DNA of 64,000 bases from Mycobacterium senriense (GTDB taxonomy: Bacteria > Actinomycetota > Actinomycetes > Mycobacteriales > Mycobacteriaceae), in assembly GCF_019668465.1 (NCBI RefSeq), contig NZ_AP024828.1:5518001-5582000 (forward strand), written 5' to 3'. The notes beneath the pieces are model-generated. The model was given only the letters and a program-made list of their open reading frames with translations. It was not told the DNA's origin and searched no databases. The stretch's first letter is position 1. Every line of letters starts with the position of its first letter. Made by a program: the position numbers and the translations under genes. Below are positions 50,314 through 59,296 of the stretch, piece by piece.

Positions 50314-51842
50314 CGCAGCGGCTCGCCCCATTGGACCTGCTCGCGGAGCCTGGCCTTGAGCAGTTTGCCGCCGGCGTTGCGCGGCAGGGCGCGGTCGACC
50401 ACCGTGACGTATTGCGGCACTTTGAAGTCGGCCAGCTGGCCGCGGCAGTGGTCGAGCACCGCGGGCACGTCGATCTCATCGTCACCGCCGAACAACACCG
50501 CCCCTACCTTCTCCCCCATGATGTCGTCGGGAACCCCGAGCACGCAGGCGTCAGCCACGTGGGGCGCCGCCAGCAGCACGGCCTCCACCTCGACGCTGGA
50601 GACGTTCTCGCCACCGCGGTTGATGATGTCCTTGAGCCGGTCGACGATGTGCACCCGGCCGGCGTCGTCGACGCGCACCACGTCACCGGTGTGCAGCCAG
50701 CCGTCCGCGAAGGTGCCGGCGGTGGCCTCCGGCCGATTCCAGTAGCCGGCAGTCACATTGGCGCCCCGCGCCACCAACTCACCCACTCCGGGATCATCCC
50801 CGAACGGGATTACCCCGAGGTCCACCGACGGGACGGCGTAACCGACCGAGTCGGCGTGCTCGACGGCCTCGCGGTCGGGCAGCACCGTCATCAGCGATGC
50901 CGTCTCCGTCATGCCATAGCCGTTGAACACCGTGGCGTGGCCGAACGCGTCCTTCACCGAGCGCACCAGCGACGGGGCGATCGGGGCACCGCCGTAGCCC
51001 ACCCACCGCACGTTCGACACATCGAGTTCGGCAAAACCGCTGTGCCGCAACAGCAACGAGTAGATCGCCGGGACGGTGACCATCACCGAAACGCGCTCGG
51101 CGGTCAGCGCGGTGAGCACCGCGTCCAGGTTGAGCGTGGGCATGATGACCGAGGCTCCGCCGAGCCGGGCCGCGGCCAGCAGCTGCGTGTTGCAACCGGT
51201 CACATGGAACAGCGGAACCGAGATGAGCGTGCGCATCGCCTCACCGAGATCCCGCGGCTGCTGCAGACAGCGAATCGCGTTCTCGGTGTTGGTCAGGAAT
51301 GCCTCGTGCGTGGTAGGCACGCCCTTGGGATGGCCGGTGGTGCCCGAGGTGTAGAAGAGCGCGGCCGTGTCGTTGCGACCGAGTTGCTCGGTGACGTAGG
51401 GCTGCCCGTCGGGCAGCGCAGCGCCGGGCGCCAGATCCACCTGCGCACCGGAGTCGGACAGGACGAACTCGACCTCGGGTTGCGCCGATCGCGTATTGAC
51501 CGCCACCACAACGCCACCGGCCATCACGATGCCCCAGAACGCCAGCGCCCAGTCGATTCCGGCGGGATAACGCACCGCGACGCGGTCGCCCGGCTTCAGG
51601 CCGCCGGCGCGCAGCCCGCCGGCCACGCGCGCCGCCCGGTCCCAGAGCTGCCGGTACGTCAGCCGGTCCGCGCCCAGCTCGACCAGGGCTTCGGCGTCCG
51701 GACGAGCGTCAACCTGTTCGGCGAGCATGTCCAGCAGGGTGGCGGGCAGCTCGTCATAGCGCGGAATGCCATCGCAGCCGCGTGAGACTCCGGTCAGCGG
51801 GAACGGGTTGTGGCCGCGCGGAATTTCGATCACTGGAGGCAT
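50310..51842 (-). CDS. Acyl-CoA synthetase (ANL superfamily)
   Basis: The 510-residue adenylating enzyme has the phosphate loop YTSGTTGHPKGVP, NGYGMTETASLM, the hinge/core motif GWLHTGDVVRVDD and the catalytic lysine near the end in NAGGKLLKARL. It activates a carboxylic acid as AMP ester and then CoA thioester. It is coupled to the carboxylase gene, so the pair could activate and carboxylate the same acid. AAGGA precedes the ATG at 51842. Chain length is not predictable. Confidence 0.88.
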   Translation of the reverse strand: MPPVIEIPRGHNPFPLTGVSRGCDGIPRYDELPATLLDMLAEQVDARPDAEALVELGADRLTYRQLWDRAARVAGGLRAGGLKPGDRVAVRYPAGIDWALAFWGIVMAGGVVVAVNTRSAQPEVEFVLSDSGAQVDLAPGAALPDGQPYVTEQLGRNDTAALFYTSGTTGHPKGVPTTHEAFLTNTENAIRCLQQPRDLGEAMRTLISVPLFHVTGCNTQLLAAARLGGASVIMPTLNLDAVLTALTAERVSVMVTVPAIYSLLLRHSGFAELDVSNVRWVGYGGAPIAPSLVRSVKDAFGHATVFNGYGMTETASLMTVLPDREAVEHADSVGYAVPSVDLGVIPFGDDPGVGELVARGANVTAGYWNRPEATAGTFADGWLHTGDVVRVDDAGRVHIVDRLKDIINRGGENVSSVEVEAVLLAAPHVADACVLGVPDDIMGEKVGAVLFGGDDEIDVPAVLDHCRGQLADFKVPQYVTVVDRALPRNAGGKLLKARLREQVQWGEPLR

Positions 51843-51867
51843 GCCCGGTCCTTACTATCCTGCTGCC

Positions 51868-51879
51868 CTATCGTGATAG
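51868..51879. promoter_or_regulatory. Palindrome overlapping the -10 of the thioesterase gene
   Basis: CTATC-GT-GATAG is a short perfect inverted repeat in the 39-bp gap between the divergent acyl-CoA synthetase and thioesterase genes. It contains TATCGT, which fits the TAnnnT -10 pattern and ends seven bases before the GTG at 51882. A regulator bound here could control both operons. This is an inference from position. Confidence 0.4.
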
Positions 51880-51881
51880 CG

Positions 51882-52709
51882 GTGACGATCGAGGATTCCG
51901 CCATCATGCCCGAGGCGTTTTTCACTGTAGACGGCGACTCCTACGTTCCGGGCCAGATGACGCGGGGCCCGTGGGGCGCGGCCATGGGCGGCCAGATCGT
52001 CGGCGGCCTGTTGGGTTGGGGCATAGAGCAATCCGGCATCGACGCGGACCTGCAGCCGGCCCGGTTCACCGTCGACCTGTTGCGCCCGGCCCTGATGGAG
52101 CCGGTGCAGATCCAGACCTCGGTGCAGCGGGAGGGCCGGCGCATCAAGCTGGTCGACGGCAGCATGGTGCAGAACGGCATCCTCGTCGCACGGGCCAGCG
52201 CGCTGTTCCTGCGCCGCGGTGATCATCCCGACGGGCGGGTGTGGTCGTCGCCCGCGCAGATGCCGCCGCTCCCAACGTCCTCGGACGGCTTCGCAGCCGA
52301 GATGCCGTTTCTCATCTGGGGGTATGGCGCCACACTGGAAGGCAGCCCCGGAATCGCCGCCGGCGAATGGGCACAGACCCATTCCCAGAAGTTCGCCTGG
52401 GCCCGGCTGTTTCGCCCGATGGTGCACGGCCACCCACTCACGCCGTTCACCCGCCTGGCCTTCGTCGGCGACATCACCAGCTCGCTCACCCATTGGGGCA
52501 CCGGCGGATTGCGCTACATCAACGCCGACTACACCGTCACCGCGAGCCGGTTGCCCGACGGTGAATTTCTCGGTCTGGCCGCCCAGAGCCACTACAGCAC
52601 AGCCGGGGTCGCCACCGGCGCCGCGACGCTGTTCGACCGGCACGGACCGCTGGGCACCAGCTCGGCGCTGGCGCTGGCCCAACCCGCGGACGCCTTCAAG
52701 CCGACCTAG
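51882..52709 (+). CDS. Thioesterase-like protein, TesB type
   Basis: The 275-residue protein has the double hot-dog layout of acyl-CoA thioesterases (AMGGQIVGGLLGWGIEQSG, FTVDLLRPALMEPVQIQTSVQREGRR in the first half; LRYINADYTVTASRLPDGEFLGLAAQSHYS in the second). It probably hydrolyses acyl-CoA. The GTG at 51882 was chosen because a -10-like element fits leaderless initiation; an ATG at 51906 is possible. It is divergent from the acyl-CoA synthetase/carboxylase operon. Confidence 0.75.
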   Translation: MTIEDSAIMPEAFFTVDGDSYVPGQMTRGPWGAAMGGQIVGGLLGWGIEQSGIDADLQPARFTVDLLRPALMEPVQIQTSVQREGRRIKLVDGSMVQNGILVARASALFLRRGDHPDGRVWSSPAQMPPLPTSSDGFAAEMPFLIWGYGATLEGSPGIAAGEWAQTHSQKFAWARLFRPMVHGHPLTPFTRLAFVGDITSSLTHWGTGGLRYINADYTVTASRLPDGEFLGLAAQSHYSTAGVATGAATLFDRHGPLGTSSALALAQPADAFKPT

Positions 52710-52838
52710 GCCTAGGCGGTCACTCCATTTGCTGGGCGGCGCCCCTGCCGTCAGGCTGTTATCTCGGAAAGCGCCTGGTATTGGGCTATGCTGCTCTGCA
52801 CTACCCGCCGTGGACATTTCCCGTGGAGGGGAACCGCC

Positions 52839-52919
52839 ATGCATATGCGCTCCGACTCGCGATCCCCTAGCAGCGCCATCCGGCGGACGGCGCTCAGCAC
52901 GGAGTGCCCCGGACCGTGA
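52839..52919 (+). CDS. Short leader ORF coupled to the cyclase-like gene
   Basis: A 26-codon frame (MHMRSDSRSPSSAIRRTALS...) starts at an ATG preceded by a strong GGAGGGG seven bases away. It ends in a TGA that overlaps the GTG at 52916 of the large downstream gene as GTGA. The large gene itself has no ribosome binding site, so this ORF probably delivers ribosomes to it, or regulates it. The peptide is Arg/Ser-rich and resembles nothing I know. Confidence 0.45.
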   Translation: MHMRSDSRSPSSAIRRTALSTECPGP

Positions 52920-55900
52920 CGACTCCGGTACTGGATCTCGACGGCCGGGTGGCCGACCGACGGCAGGAGCTCAGTGAACTCCGGACCGCAGTGGCGACGT
53001 CCGAACGGGTCAGCGGAGGGTGCGTCCTGCTCAGCGGGGTCCCAGGGGTGGGAAAGTCGACGCTCATCCAGGCGTTCGGCGTCGAAATCTCCCGTCGCAA
53101 CTGCGTATTTGCCTACGGAAGGTGTCGAGACGGCGGGCCGGCTCCCTACTCGGCGTTGGCCGACGCACTGAGCTCAGTTGTCCGCACCATGGAGGCCACC
53201 GGCCCGGCCGAGCGTGATCGTTGGCGTGCCGACCTCGTCAGCGAGATGTCGGGATTTGCGGGCGTGCTCTCGCCACTCGTGCCCGGATTGGCGGCGGTGC
53301 TCGGCGAGTCCTCGAGCCATGCCGATCTCGACGCGGCGGACGCTCGCCATCGTTTGCACCGCGCTGCCATCCTGCTGGTGTCGACCACCGCGTCCTACCG
53401 TCCGGTGGTGCTGGCGATCGATGACCTGCAGTGGGCCGACCGAGACACGCTCCTGCTGTTGTCCGAACTGTTGACGGTGTCGCTTCGCAACGTCCTGGTT
53501 GTCGGCGGGCACCGCGCGGGTGAGTTCGACCCGGACGCCGGGGGGATCAAGTCGGAAAATCTCAGCACCATCGAACTTCAACCGCTGGCCCCCGAAGACG
53601 TCAAGGAGCTGCTGGCCGACGTGTGCGGCCAGAGCGTGGAGTTGGGCGACGTGGCCGCCGAGTTCCACCATCGCACCGGCGGCAACCCACTGCAGGTCCG
53701 TCAGCTGCTGTACCGCGCCCAACGCGAAGGCGCGCTGCTCCCGGTGGGGCCGGGCGGGCGCCCCGGTTGGGACCTGCGCGTCCTGGCATCGCTCGAGGTC
53801 ACCGCGACCGCCGCCGAGTTCCTCGGCCGCTACCTCGGTCAGCTGAGTCCGCAGGATCGGTCGGTGTTGAGTTCGCTGTCATGCTTCGGTGGCGAGTTCG
53901 ACCTGAACGACGCCACGGCGGCGGCCGCGCAGCCCCCCGATGTGGTGGCCAGGGCGCTCTGGGCGTGCCTCGAGCTTCGTCTGCTCGAGGCAATCGACAG
54001 CGGCGGCAGACGGATCACCAACGCGATCAGCCGCGACGCCCGGTACCGCTTCAGCCATGACCGGGTGACCGAGGCGGCGCGAGTCGGCCTGTCCGACGAC
54101 GAGATCCGCGAGACACACCTGCGAATCGGTCGCTGGCTGGTCGAGCAGAAGGACGACCGGTTGTTCGAGGCCGCGCGCCACCTCGGCATCGGCGGGCGTC
54201 TGCTGACCGACAGCGCCGAGCGCGTCAGCTATGTCGACGTACTGCGGCGTGCGGCACAAAAAGCAAGGGCCCAGGCTTCGTTCCCCTTGGCGCTCGACTA
54301 CTGCCGGGACGCGCTGAACCTGCTCGGCGGGCAGCGTTGGACCGCTCACTTCGAGCTGACCCGGCAGCTGCAGCTCGACGCCGCTGACGCCGCGCTGCTG
54401 GTGGGTGACGTGCCGGCGCTGAATTCGCTACTCGACGAGGCCGAGGAGGTACTGCGCGACCCGCCGGACCGTGCGCGCATCGCTTATCTCCGGCTCAAAG
54501 GGCGCGTCGCGGAGAACCGTCTGCAGGAGGCGCTCGAGATCGGTCTGCAAGCGCTCGCCGAGCTCGGCGAACGGGTGCCGACGGACGCAGGCAAGCCACG
54601 CATGGGCAACGCGATCGTCCGGATGAGGCTGACGATGCGCCGCTGGAGTACCGAGCGGCTGCTGGCATTGCCGCAGTGCGATGACCAGAAGGTCATCGCA
54701 CTGCACCGGATTCTTGTCGAACTGTGCAGCATGGCGGTCCTCGTTCGGCCCAACCTCTTGCCCTTGCTGGTGCGCAAGCAGCTCGATCTCACGTTGGCCC
54801 ACGGGCACACACTGTCCTCGCCGCTGGTCGTTGCCGCTTATGGGATTGTTCTCGTGCTGGCCGGTGACCACGCGGGCGGGCAGCGCTTCGGCGAGGTAGG
54901 CATGCTGCTCGCCGAGCGCCCGGAGTTCAGGGAGACCCGGCCGCAAACGGTCTTCATGCACCTGGGCTACATCCACCACTGGCGACACCCCCTCCGCGAC
55001 GGCTTGGGCGAGCTTCGCGACAGCGCGGTAGAGGCACTCGACCAGGGCGACCAGGAATACGCCGGATACCTGGTCGCGGTCCTGCTCTCCCAGTCATTCT
55101 GGGCCGGCCGTCCGCTCGCGGAGATCGACGCCCTTGCCAGCTCGCTGATCCCGCACGTCCGTTCCCAGCCCGTGCCCAGTGCCCTGTGCCAGGCCACGCA
55201 TCAGTTCTGCCTCAACCTGCTGGGCCGCAGCGCCGATCCCTTTCTCCTCGCGGGCGAGAGCGGTTACGACGAGCGAGTCGTGCTGGAGGCCGCCCGCCGT
55301 GAGGGCGACGAGGTGGCGCTGAGCGCGGCCGCGGCCAGGAGGCAGGGCCTGCACTTCTGGTGCGGCGACTACGCCGGCGCGCTCGCCGCCACGCCAGAGG
55401 CGATCGAGCATCTCGGCGGTCTCGCCGGCACCGCGATCTCACAATTGATCTACCTGATCGGCGCGCTGAGCATGATCCACCAGGCACCCCGGGATCGCGC
55501 GACCGCCCACTTCGTACACCAGGCGTTGGCGCTGCATCGCAAGTGGGCCGCGGGCGCACCGGAAAATTACGCGGCGCCGCACGAACTGATCCAGGGAGCG
55601 TGGGCACGAGCGCGCGGACAACACGTCAAGGCCGAGCGCTACCTGCACCAGGCGATCGAGCTCGCCGAGGAAAGCCAGCTTCCCATGATCAGTGCATACG
55701 CTCATGAGGAGGCCGCCGCGCTCTACTCCGACCTCGGGCGAACGAGGCTGCGCGAACACATGCTGCGGTCGGCGTTCCAGCGTTGGCTGAATTTGGGTTT
55801 CGCGGTGCGTACGGACCGGCTCGCGCGGGAGCACCCTTGGCTACTCAGACGCGACCTTACGACGGGTTCGACCGGGATCGACCCGGTCGGCGCGCATCAG

Positions 55901-57220
55901 CTGGTGCGCGCGCTGTCGGGGGCGCCGAATCAGGAAGGCTTGGCCAACATCATTCTGGGGTCGGTCGCGGACACCACGGGGGCGGGCCGCGTCCTGCTCC
56001 TCACCGGCGAAGCCGAGAATCTGTCGGTCCGGGCCATCCAGGATCACGGCGACATCTCGATCGTCGAGGGCCCGTGGACCGAGGTTGCCTACGACAGGGA
56101 CGTTGTGCGTCGCGTGCTGGATGGCGCCTCGCCGGTCATCGTCGCCGCCGAGCATCAGGCGCCGTCCATACTCGCCGCTCCGATCAGGGTGCATAACAGG
56201 ACAATTGGCGTCATCTACGCCGAGCAGGACGAGCCCGGCAGACACTTCGGCGCCGACCACGAGCAGGCGGCCACCTTCCTGTGCGCCCAGGCCGCCGCTC
56301 CCCTGTGGAACTTCCAACTCGAGGCGCGACTACGGGCCGCCGACGAGCACCGACAGTCCCTGATGGACGCGCAATCGAGATTCGTTCCCAACGAACTGCT
56401 GCGCATCCTCGACATCGACGACCTTCGCCGCGTCCGCAACGGCTACCGGGTCGAGCGCGAGATGACGGTGCTCATCAGCGACATCCGTGGCTACACGACC
56501 ATGATCGAGGACATGAATGTCGGCGAGGCGAGCAACCTGGCGATGGGTTTTCTACGTGCCGTCGAGCTCCCAATCATCGGCTACAACGGCATGATTCAAG
56601 ACGTACGCGGGGACGAGATCGTCGCCGTCTTCGAGTCGGAGCCCGACGCCGTGCGGGCGGGACTGGCGATGCTGCGCTCTTTGCGCGCACACAACCGGGA
56701 GCGAACAGCGGCCGGATCCGAAGAACTGCGGGCGGGAATCGGCATCAATACCGGGATGGTCGGAGTTGGGCTCGTCGGCGGGGTGAACCGCATGGTGCTC
56801 ACCATCATCGGCGACGCGGTGAACTTGGCCGCGCGCATCGAGAGCACCAACAAGCGCTACGGATCCGCCTTGCTCATCTCCGACAACACGTACAAGCGCC
56901 TCGCTGCGTCGGAGCGGTTCAACGTGCGGCGCATGGAACGGGTCATGGTGGTCAATCGACGTCGGCCGGTGACGATTTATGAAGTGTACGACGAGGATTC
57001 GGCTCCGCTTCGCGCCGCGAAGCGCGCGGCCCAGCCCGCGTTCGACGAGGCCTTTGCACTTTTCGACGCGGGCGACGTCGATGGGGCACGTGCGGCCTTC
57101 GAACGATGCCGCGAGCTGCTGCCCGACGACCCCGTGGCACCGCTGCATCTGGCGCACTGTGACGCGGTGGCGCGCGGTGAGATGACCCCCGGTCAAGAGG
57201 TAGCACTCCTGAACAAGTAG
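52916..57220 (+). CDS. ATPase-TPR-GAF-class III cyclase-like signalling protein
   Basis: The 1434-residue protein has an AAA/STAND-type ATPase (Walker A GVPGVGKST at about 41-49, Walker B VVLAIDDLQWAD), long TPR-like helical repeats (about 400-900), a GAF-like domain (about 980-1130) and a C-terminal class III nucleotidyl cyclase domain. Both metal-binding aspartates (Asp1189 in SDIRGYT, Asp1233 in RGDEIVAVF) and the Asn1303/Arg1307 pair are kept. The adenine-selecting Lys and Asp positions hold Asp1229 and Val1294. Similar proteins act as stress-sensing signal hubs. It is followed by the shell/isoprenoid cluster after 101 bp. Confidence 0.8.
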   Translation: MTTPVLDLDGRVADRRQELSELRTAVATSERVSGGCVLLSGVPGVGKSTLIQAFGVEISRRNCVFAYGRCRDGGPAPYSALADALSSVVRTMEATGPAERDRWRADLVSEMSGFAGVLSPLVPGLAAVLGESSSHADLDAADARHRLHRAAILLVSTTASYRPVVLAIDDLQWADRDTLLLLSELLTVSLRNVLVVGGHRAGEFDPDAGGIKSENLSTIELQPLAPEDVKELLADVCGQSVELGDVAAEFHHRTGGNPLQVRQLLYRAQREGALLPVGPGGRPGWDLRVLASLEVTATAAEFLGRYLGQLSPQDRSVLSSLSCFGGEFDLNDATAAAAQPPDVVARALWACLELRLLEAIDSGGRRITNAISRDARYRFSHDRVTEAARVGLSDDEIRETHLRIGRWLVEQKDDRLFEAARHLGIGGRLLTDSAERVSYVDVLRRAAQKARAQASFPLALDYCRDALNLLGGQRWTAHFELTRQLQLDAADAALLVGDVPALNSLLDEAEEVLRDPPDRARIAYLRLKGRVAENRLQEALEIGLQALAELGERVPTDAGKPRMGNAIVRMRLTMRRWSTERLLALPQCDDQKVIALHRILVELCSMAVLVRPNLLPLLVRKQLDLTLAHGHTLSSPLVVAAYGIVLVLAGDHAGGQRFGEVGMLLAERPEFRETRPQTVFMHLGYIHHWRHPLRDGLGELRDSAVEALDQGDQEYAGYLVAVLLSQSFWAGRPLAEIDALASSLIPHVRSQPVPSALCQATHQFCLNLLGRSADPFLLAGESGYDERVVLEAARREGDEVALSAAAARRQGLHFWCGDYAGALAATPEAIEHLGGLAGTAISQLIYLIGALSMIHQAPRDRATAHFVHQALALHRKWAAGAPENYAAPHELIQGAWARARGQHVKAERYLHQAIELAEESQLPMISAYAHEEAAALYSDLGRTRLREHMLRSAFQRWLNLGFAVRTDRLAREHPWLLRRDLTTGSTGIDPVGAHQLVRALSGAPNQEGLANIILGSVADTTGAGRVLLLTGEAENLSVRAIQDHGDISIVEGPWTEVAYDRDVVRRVLDGASPVIVAAEHQAPSILAAPIRVHNRTIGVIYAEQDEPGRHFGADHEQAATFLCAQAAAPLWNFQLEARLRAADEHRQSLMDAQSRFVPNELLRILDIDDLRRVRNGYRVEREMTVLISDIRGYTTMIEDMNVGEASNLAMGFLRAVELPIIGYNGMIQDVRGDEIVAVFESEPDAVRAGLAMLRSLRAHNRERTAAGSEELRAGIGINTGMVGVGLVGGVNRMVLTIIGDAVNLAARIESTNKRYGSALLISDNTYKRLAASERFNVRRMERVMVVNRRRPVTIYEVYDEDSAPLRAAKRAAQPAFDEAFALFDAGDVDGARAAFERCRELLPDDPVAPLHLAHCDAVARGEMTPGQEVALLNK

Positions 57221-57321
57221 TGCACTACTCCACTTTTAAAACTTTGCTGAAGTGATTGCGCGAGTGTGGTAATTGTCTCATGATTTGTACCGACAGCCGG
57301 GGCGGTCAAGGAGCACTAGCC
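57221..57321 (+). promoter_or_regulatory. AT-rich leader region of the shell/isoprenoid operon
   Basis: This 101-bp gap is clearly AT-richer than its surroundings. It contains a possible promoter (TTGCGC, 17 bases, CATGAT). The shell gene's AGGAG lies eight bases before its ATG. This is the only break between the cyclase-like gene and the tightly overlapped genes behind it, so it is the likely promoter of the cluster. The hexamers match the consensus only moderately. Confidence 0.3.
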
Positions 57322-58122
57322 ATGTACCTGAGTGCAGAGCGGTTGGCCCATGCCAACCAAGCAGTCAAAGAGGCGTTCGGGCAGTGCAGCATTGCCTGGC
57401 AAGCGATTCCGCACTGGGATACCCGTGACCCGGGTCAGATCAATGTCGCCAATGGCCTGCTGGGTACGAACGCGGGCTTTCTGCCCCTCGCCCCACCACC
57501 GCCTCCGGCTGCGGGGCCGCCAACGATCCAGCTGACAGTCGCGGAGGCGATTGCGCCGACCCCCGATGCGCTGCTCACTGCAGCGATGGCAGCGACCAAG
57601 ACCCTCGCCAACCTCTTCGACACCGATGTCCTCAAGCAGTGCTTTGGGGCCGCAAAAGCGCCCAATATCATCACCTTCCCAACAACCGGCGTCCAGGACC
57701 TACAGGACTCGCTGATTGGCGCCCGCGTCCTCGTCGAGAACGCGGGGTATCGGGCGCCGTCCTGCCTGGTCACCAATACCGTGGGGTTCCAAAAGCTCAA
57801 CCAGTTGGTCAGTGGCTATTACAACATCGCCGAGCAGATACTGGCCGCGGCGAACATCAACTCGCTGTACCGATTCGAGCCGCTCGACGGCACTGCCCAG
57901 ACGACGGCCCGGATGGTCTTGATCGGCCGTCGCCGGCGGATCGCGCAAGGCGCGGCGCCGGAGGCGTCGCCCGGCGAGGAGCCGGTCGACCTTGCATTCA
58001 GTGTCCTCCCCAGCGCGGAGGTCGACGGCGAAACCAGCGGGGGCGCAATCCAGCTCTCCCCCCGGATCCGTTACGCGACAAGGATCACCGATGCCACAGG
58101 CCTCGTCGCTCTCAAAGGGTGA
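57322..58122 (+). CDS. Putative HK97-fold (encapsulin-type) shell protein
   Basis: The 266-residue protein has the size of an encapsulin protomer, and its layout resembles one. There is an N-terminal helix and arm (MYLSAERLAHANQAVKEAF; SIAWQAIPHWDT), a Pro-rich loop (about 57-68), and a helix DLQDSLIGARVLVENAGY. That helix is followed by APSCLVTNTVGFQKLNQLVSGYY, which looks like an A-domain. The C-terminal strands (PVDLAFSVLPSAEVDGE; IQLSPRIRYATRITD; GLVALKG) run as in HK97-type capsids. No membrane segment or enzyme motif is seen. AGGAG supports the ATG at 57322. Its last 32 bases overlap the synthase gene. It is not the family 2A (MMP-I type) sequence. The fold call is by eye. Confidence 0.55.
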   Translation: MYLSAERLAHANQAVKEAFGQCSIAWQAIPHWDTRDPGQINVANGLLGTNAGFLPLAPPPPPAAGPPTIQLTVAEAIAPTPDALLTAAMAATKTLANLFDTDVLKQCFGAAKAPNIITFPTTGVQDLQDSLIGARVLVENAGYRAPSCLVTNTVGFQKLNQLVSGYYNIAEQILAAANINSLYRFEPLDGTAQTTARMVLIGRRRRIAQGAAPEASPGEEPVDLAFSVLPSAEVDGETSGGAIQLSPRIRYATRITDATGLVALKG

Positions 58123-59296
58123 ATCACGTGACAGCGGCACCTACCCGATAGCCTGCAACCCGCTCGACGACTATCTCGCCCTGTGCAAGGAGGCCTGTGA
58201 CGGCGAGATCGACCGGCTGTACGGCCCCGGGGAGCGCGGATCCAACGGCCTCTACGACCTGATCCTCGACTACCCGCTGCGCGGCGGGAAGGCGCTGCGG
58301 CCAGCGCTGAGCATCGCCACCTGCCTCGGCCTCGGCGGCCATCTCGAGGCAATACTTCCCACCGCCGCGACGCTCGAGCTGTACCACAACGCGTTCCTCA
58401 TCCACGACGACATCGAGGACGAATCATGGTGGCGGCGCGGAAAACCCACGCTGCACATCGACCACGGGGTGCCGATCGCCGTCAACGTCGGCGACGCGAT
58501 GTTGTCGCTGTCGCTGCAACCGCTGCTGGACAACGTCGAGCGGGTCGGGCTCGGGCCCGCCCTGCGCATCCTGCGAGCCGTCGCCAAGATGACCCGAATG
58601 ACCGTCGACGGCCAGGGGCTGGAACTCGAGTGGGTACGGTCCAACACCTGGCGGCTCGACGACGCCGACTACCTCACCATGGTGGAGCTCAAGACCAGCT
58701 GGTATACGTTCATCACCCCGCTGCAGGCGGGTGCGATCGCGGCCGGCGCCGGACCCGAGCGAATGGCCCCCCTGGAGTCCCTCGGCCGGCACCTCGGCGC
58801 GGCCTTTCAGATCACCGACGACCTACTGAACTTGCGAGCGGATCCCGAGGAGTACGGCAAGGAGATCGGCGGCGACATCTGGGAGGGCAAGCGGACCCTG
58901 ATGCTGTTGCACACCTTGCGATCCGCCGAGCCGAAAGACCAGGAACGCGCCGTGGCGATCCTGGCCAAGCGCCGACCGGGACCCGACGGCGAGCTGGAGC
59001 TGGCCCAGTTGCTGGATCGACTTACCGTCTGCGGGCAACTGTCTCAGTCGGGCCGGGCCCAAATCCAGGCTCGGCTGCAGGTGCGCCAGCCCTCGGAGGC
59101 GAAGAGCCTCAACGACATTCGATGGGTCTACGAGCTGATGCACCGAACCGGTTCGCTTAAACACGCCCGGAATGTCGCCGCCGAGCATGCCAAGGAGGCG
59201 GCAGCAGTGCTTGCCGGTCTCGACTGGTTCCCCCGCAGCCGCCATCGAGACATGCTGGCCGACCTGGTGGACTACGTGCACGGGCGGACCCGATGA
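58091..59296 (+). CDS. Polyprenyl (geranylgeranyl-type) diphosphate synthase
   Basis: The 401-residue trans-prenyltransferase condenses isopentenyl diphosphate units. It has GGK at 65-67, the first aspartate-rich motif DDIED at 106-110, FQITDDLLN at 239-247 as the second motif, and EIGGDIWEGKRTLML, all typical of geranylgeranyl diphosphate synthases. It carries a polar N-terminal extension of about 22 residues and a longer C-terminus than usual. No start codon exists that avoids the overlap with the shell gene, so the two are coupled. Product chain length is not predictable from sequence. Confidence 0.88.
   Translation: MPQASSLSKGESRDSGTYPIACNPLDDYLALCKEACDGEIDRLYGPGERGSNGLYDLILDYPLRGGKALRPALSIATCLGLGGHLEAILPTAATLELYHNAFLIHDDIEDESWWRRGKPTLHIDHGVPIAVNVGDAMLSLSLQPLLDNVERVGLGPALRILRAVAKMTRMTVDGQGLELEWVRSNTWRLDDADYLTMVELKTSWYTFITPLQAGAIAAGAGPERMAPLESLGRHLGAAFQITDDLLNLRADPEEYGKEIGGDIWEGKRTLMLLHTLRSAEPKDQERAVAILAKRRPGPDGELELAQLLDRLTVCGQLSQSGRAQIQARLQVRQPSEAKSLNDIRWVYELMHRTGSLKHARNVAAEHAKEAAAVLAGLDWFPRSRHRDMLADLVDYVHGRTR

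Noticed and set aside
49084..51785. Long plus-strand frames antisense to the carboxylase and synthetase genes
   Set aside because: They mirror two clearly identified minus-strand enzymes and have no ribosome binding sites or domains.
57322..58122. Shell-like protein as the known mycobacterial family 2A encapsulin (major membrane protein I)
   Set aside because: It lacks the sequence features I remember for that protein, is shorter, and has no cysteine desulfurase gene nearby; if it is an encapsulin it belongs to another group.
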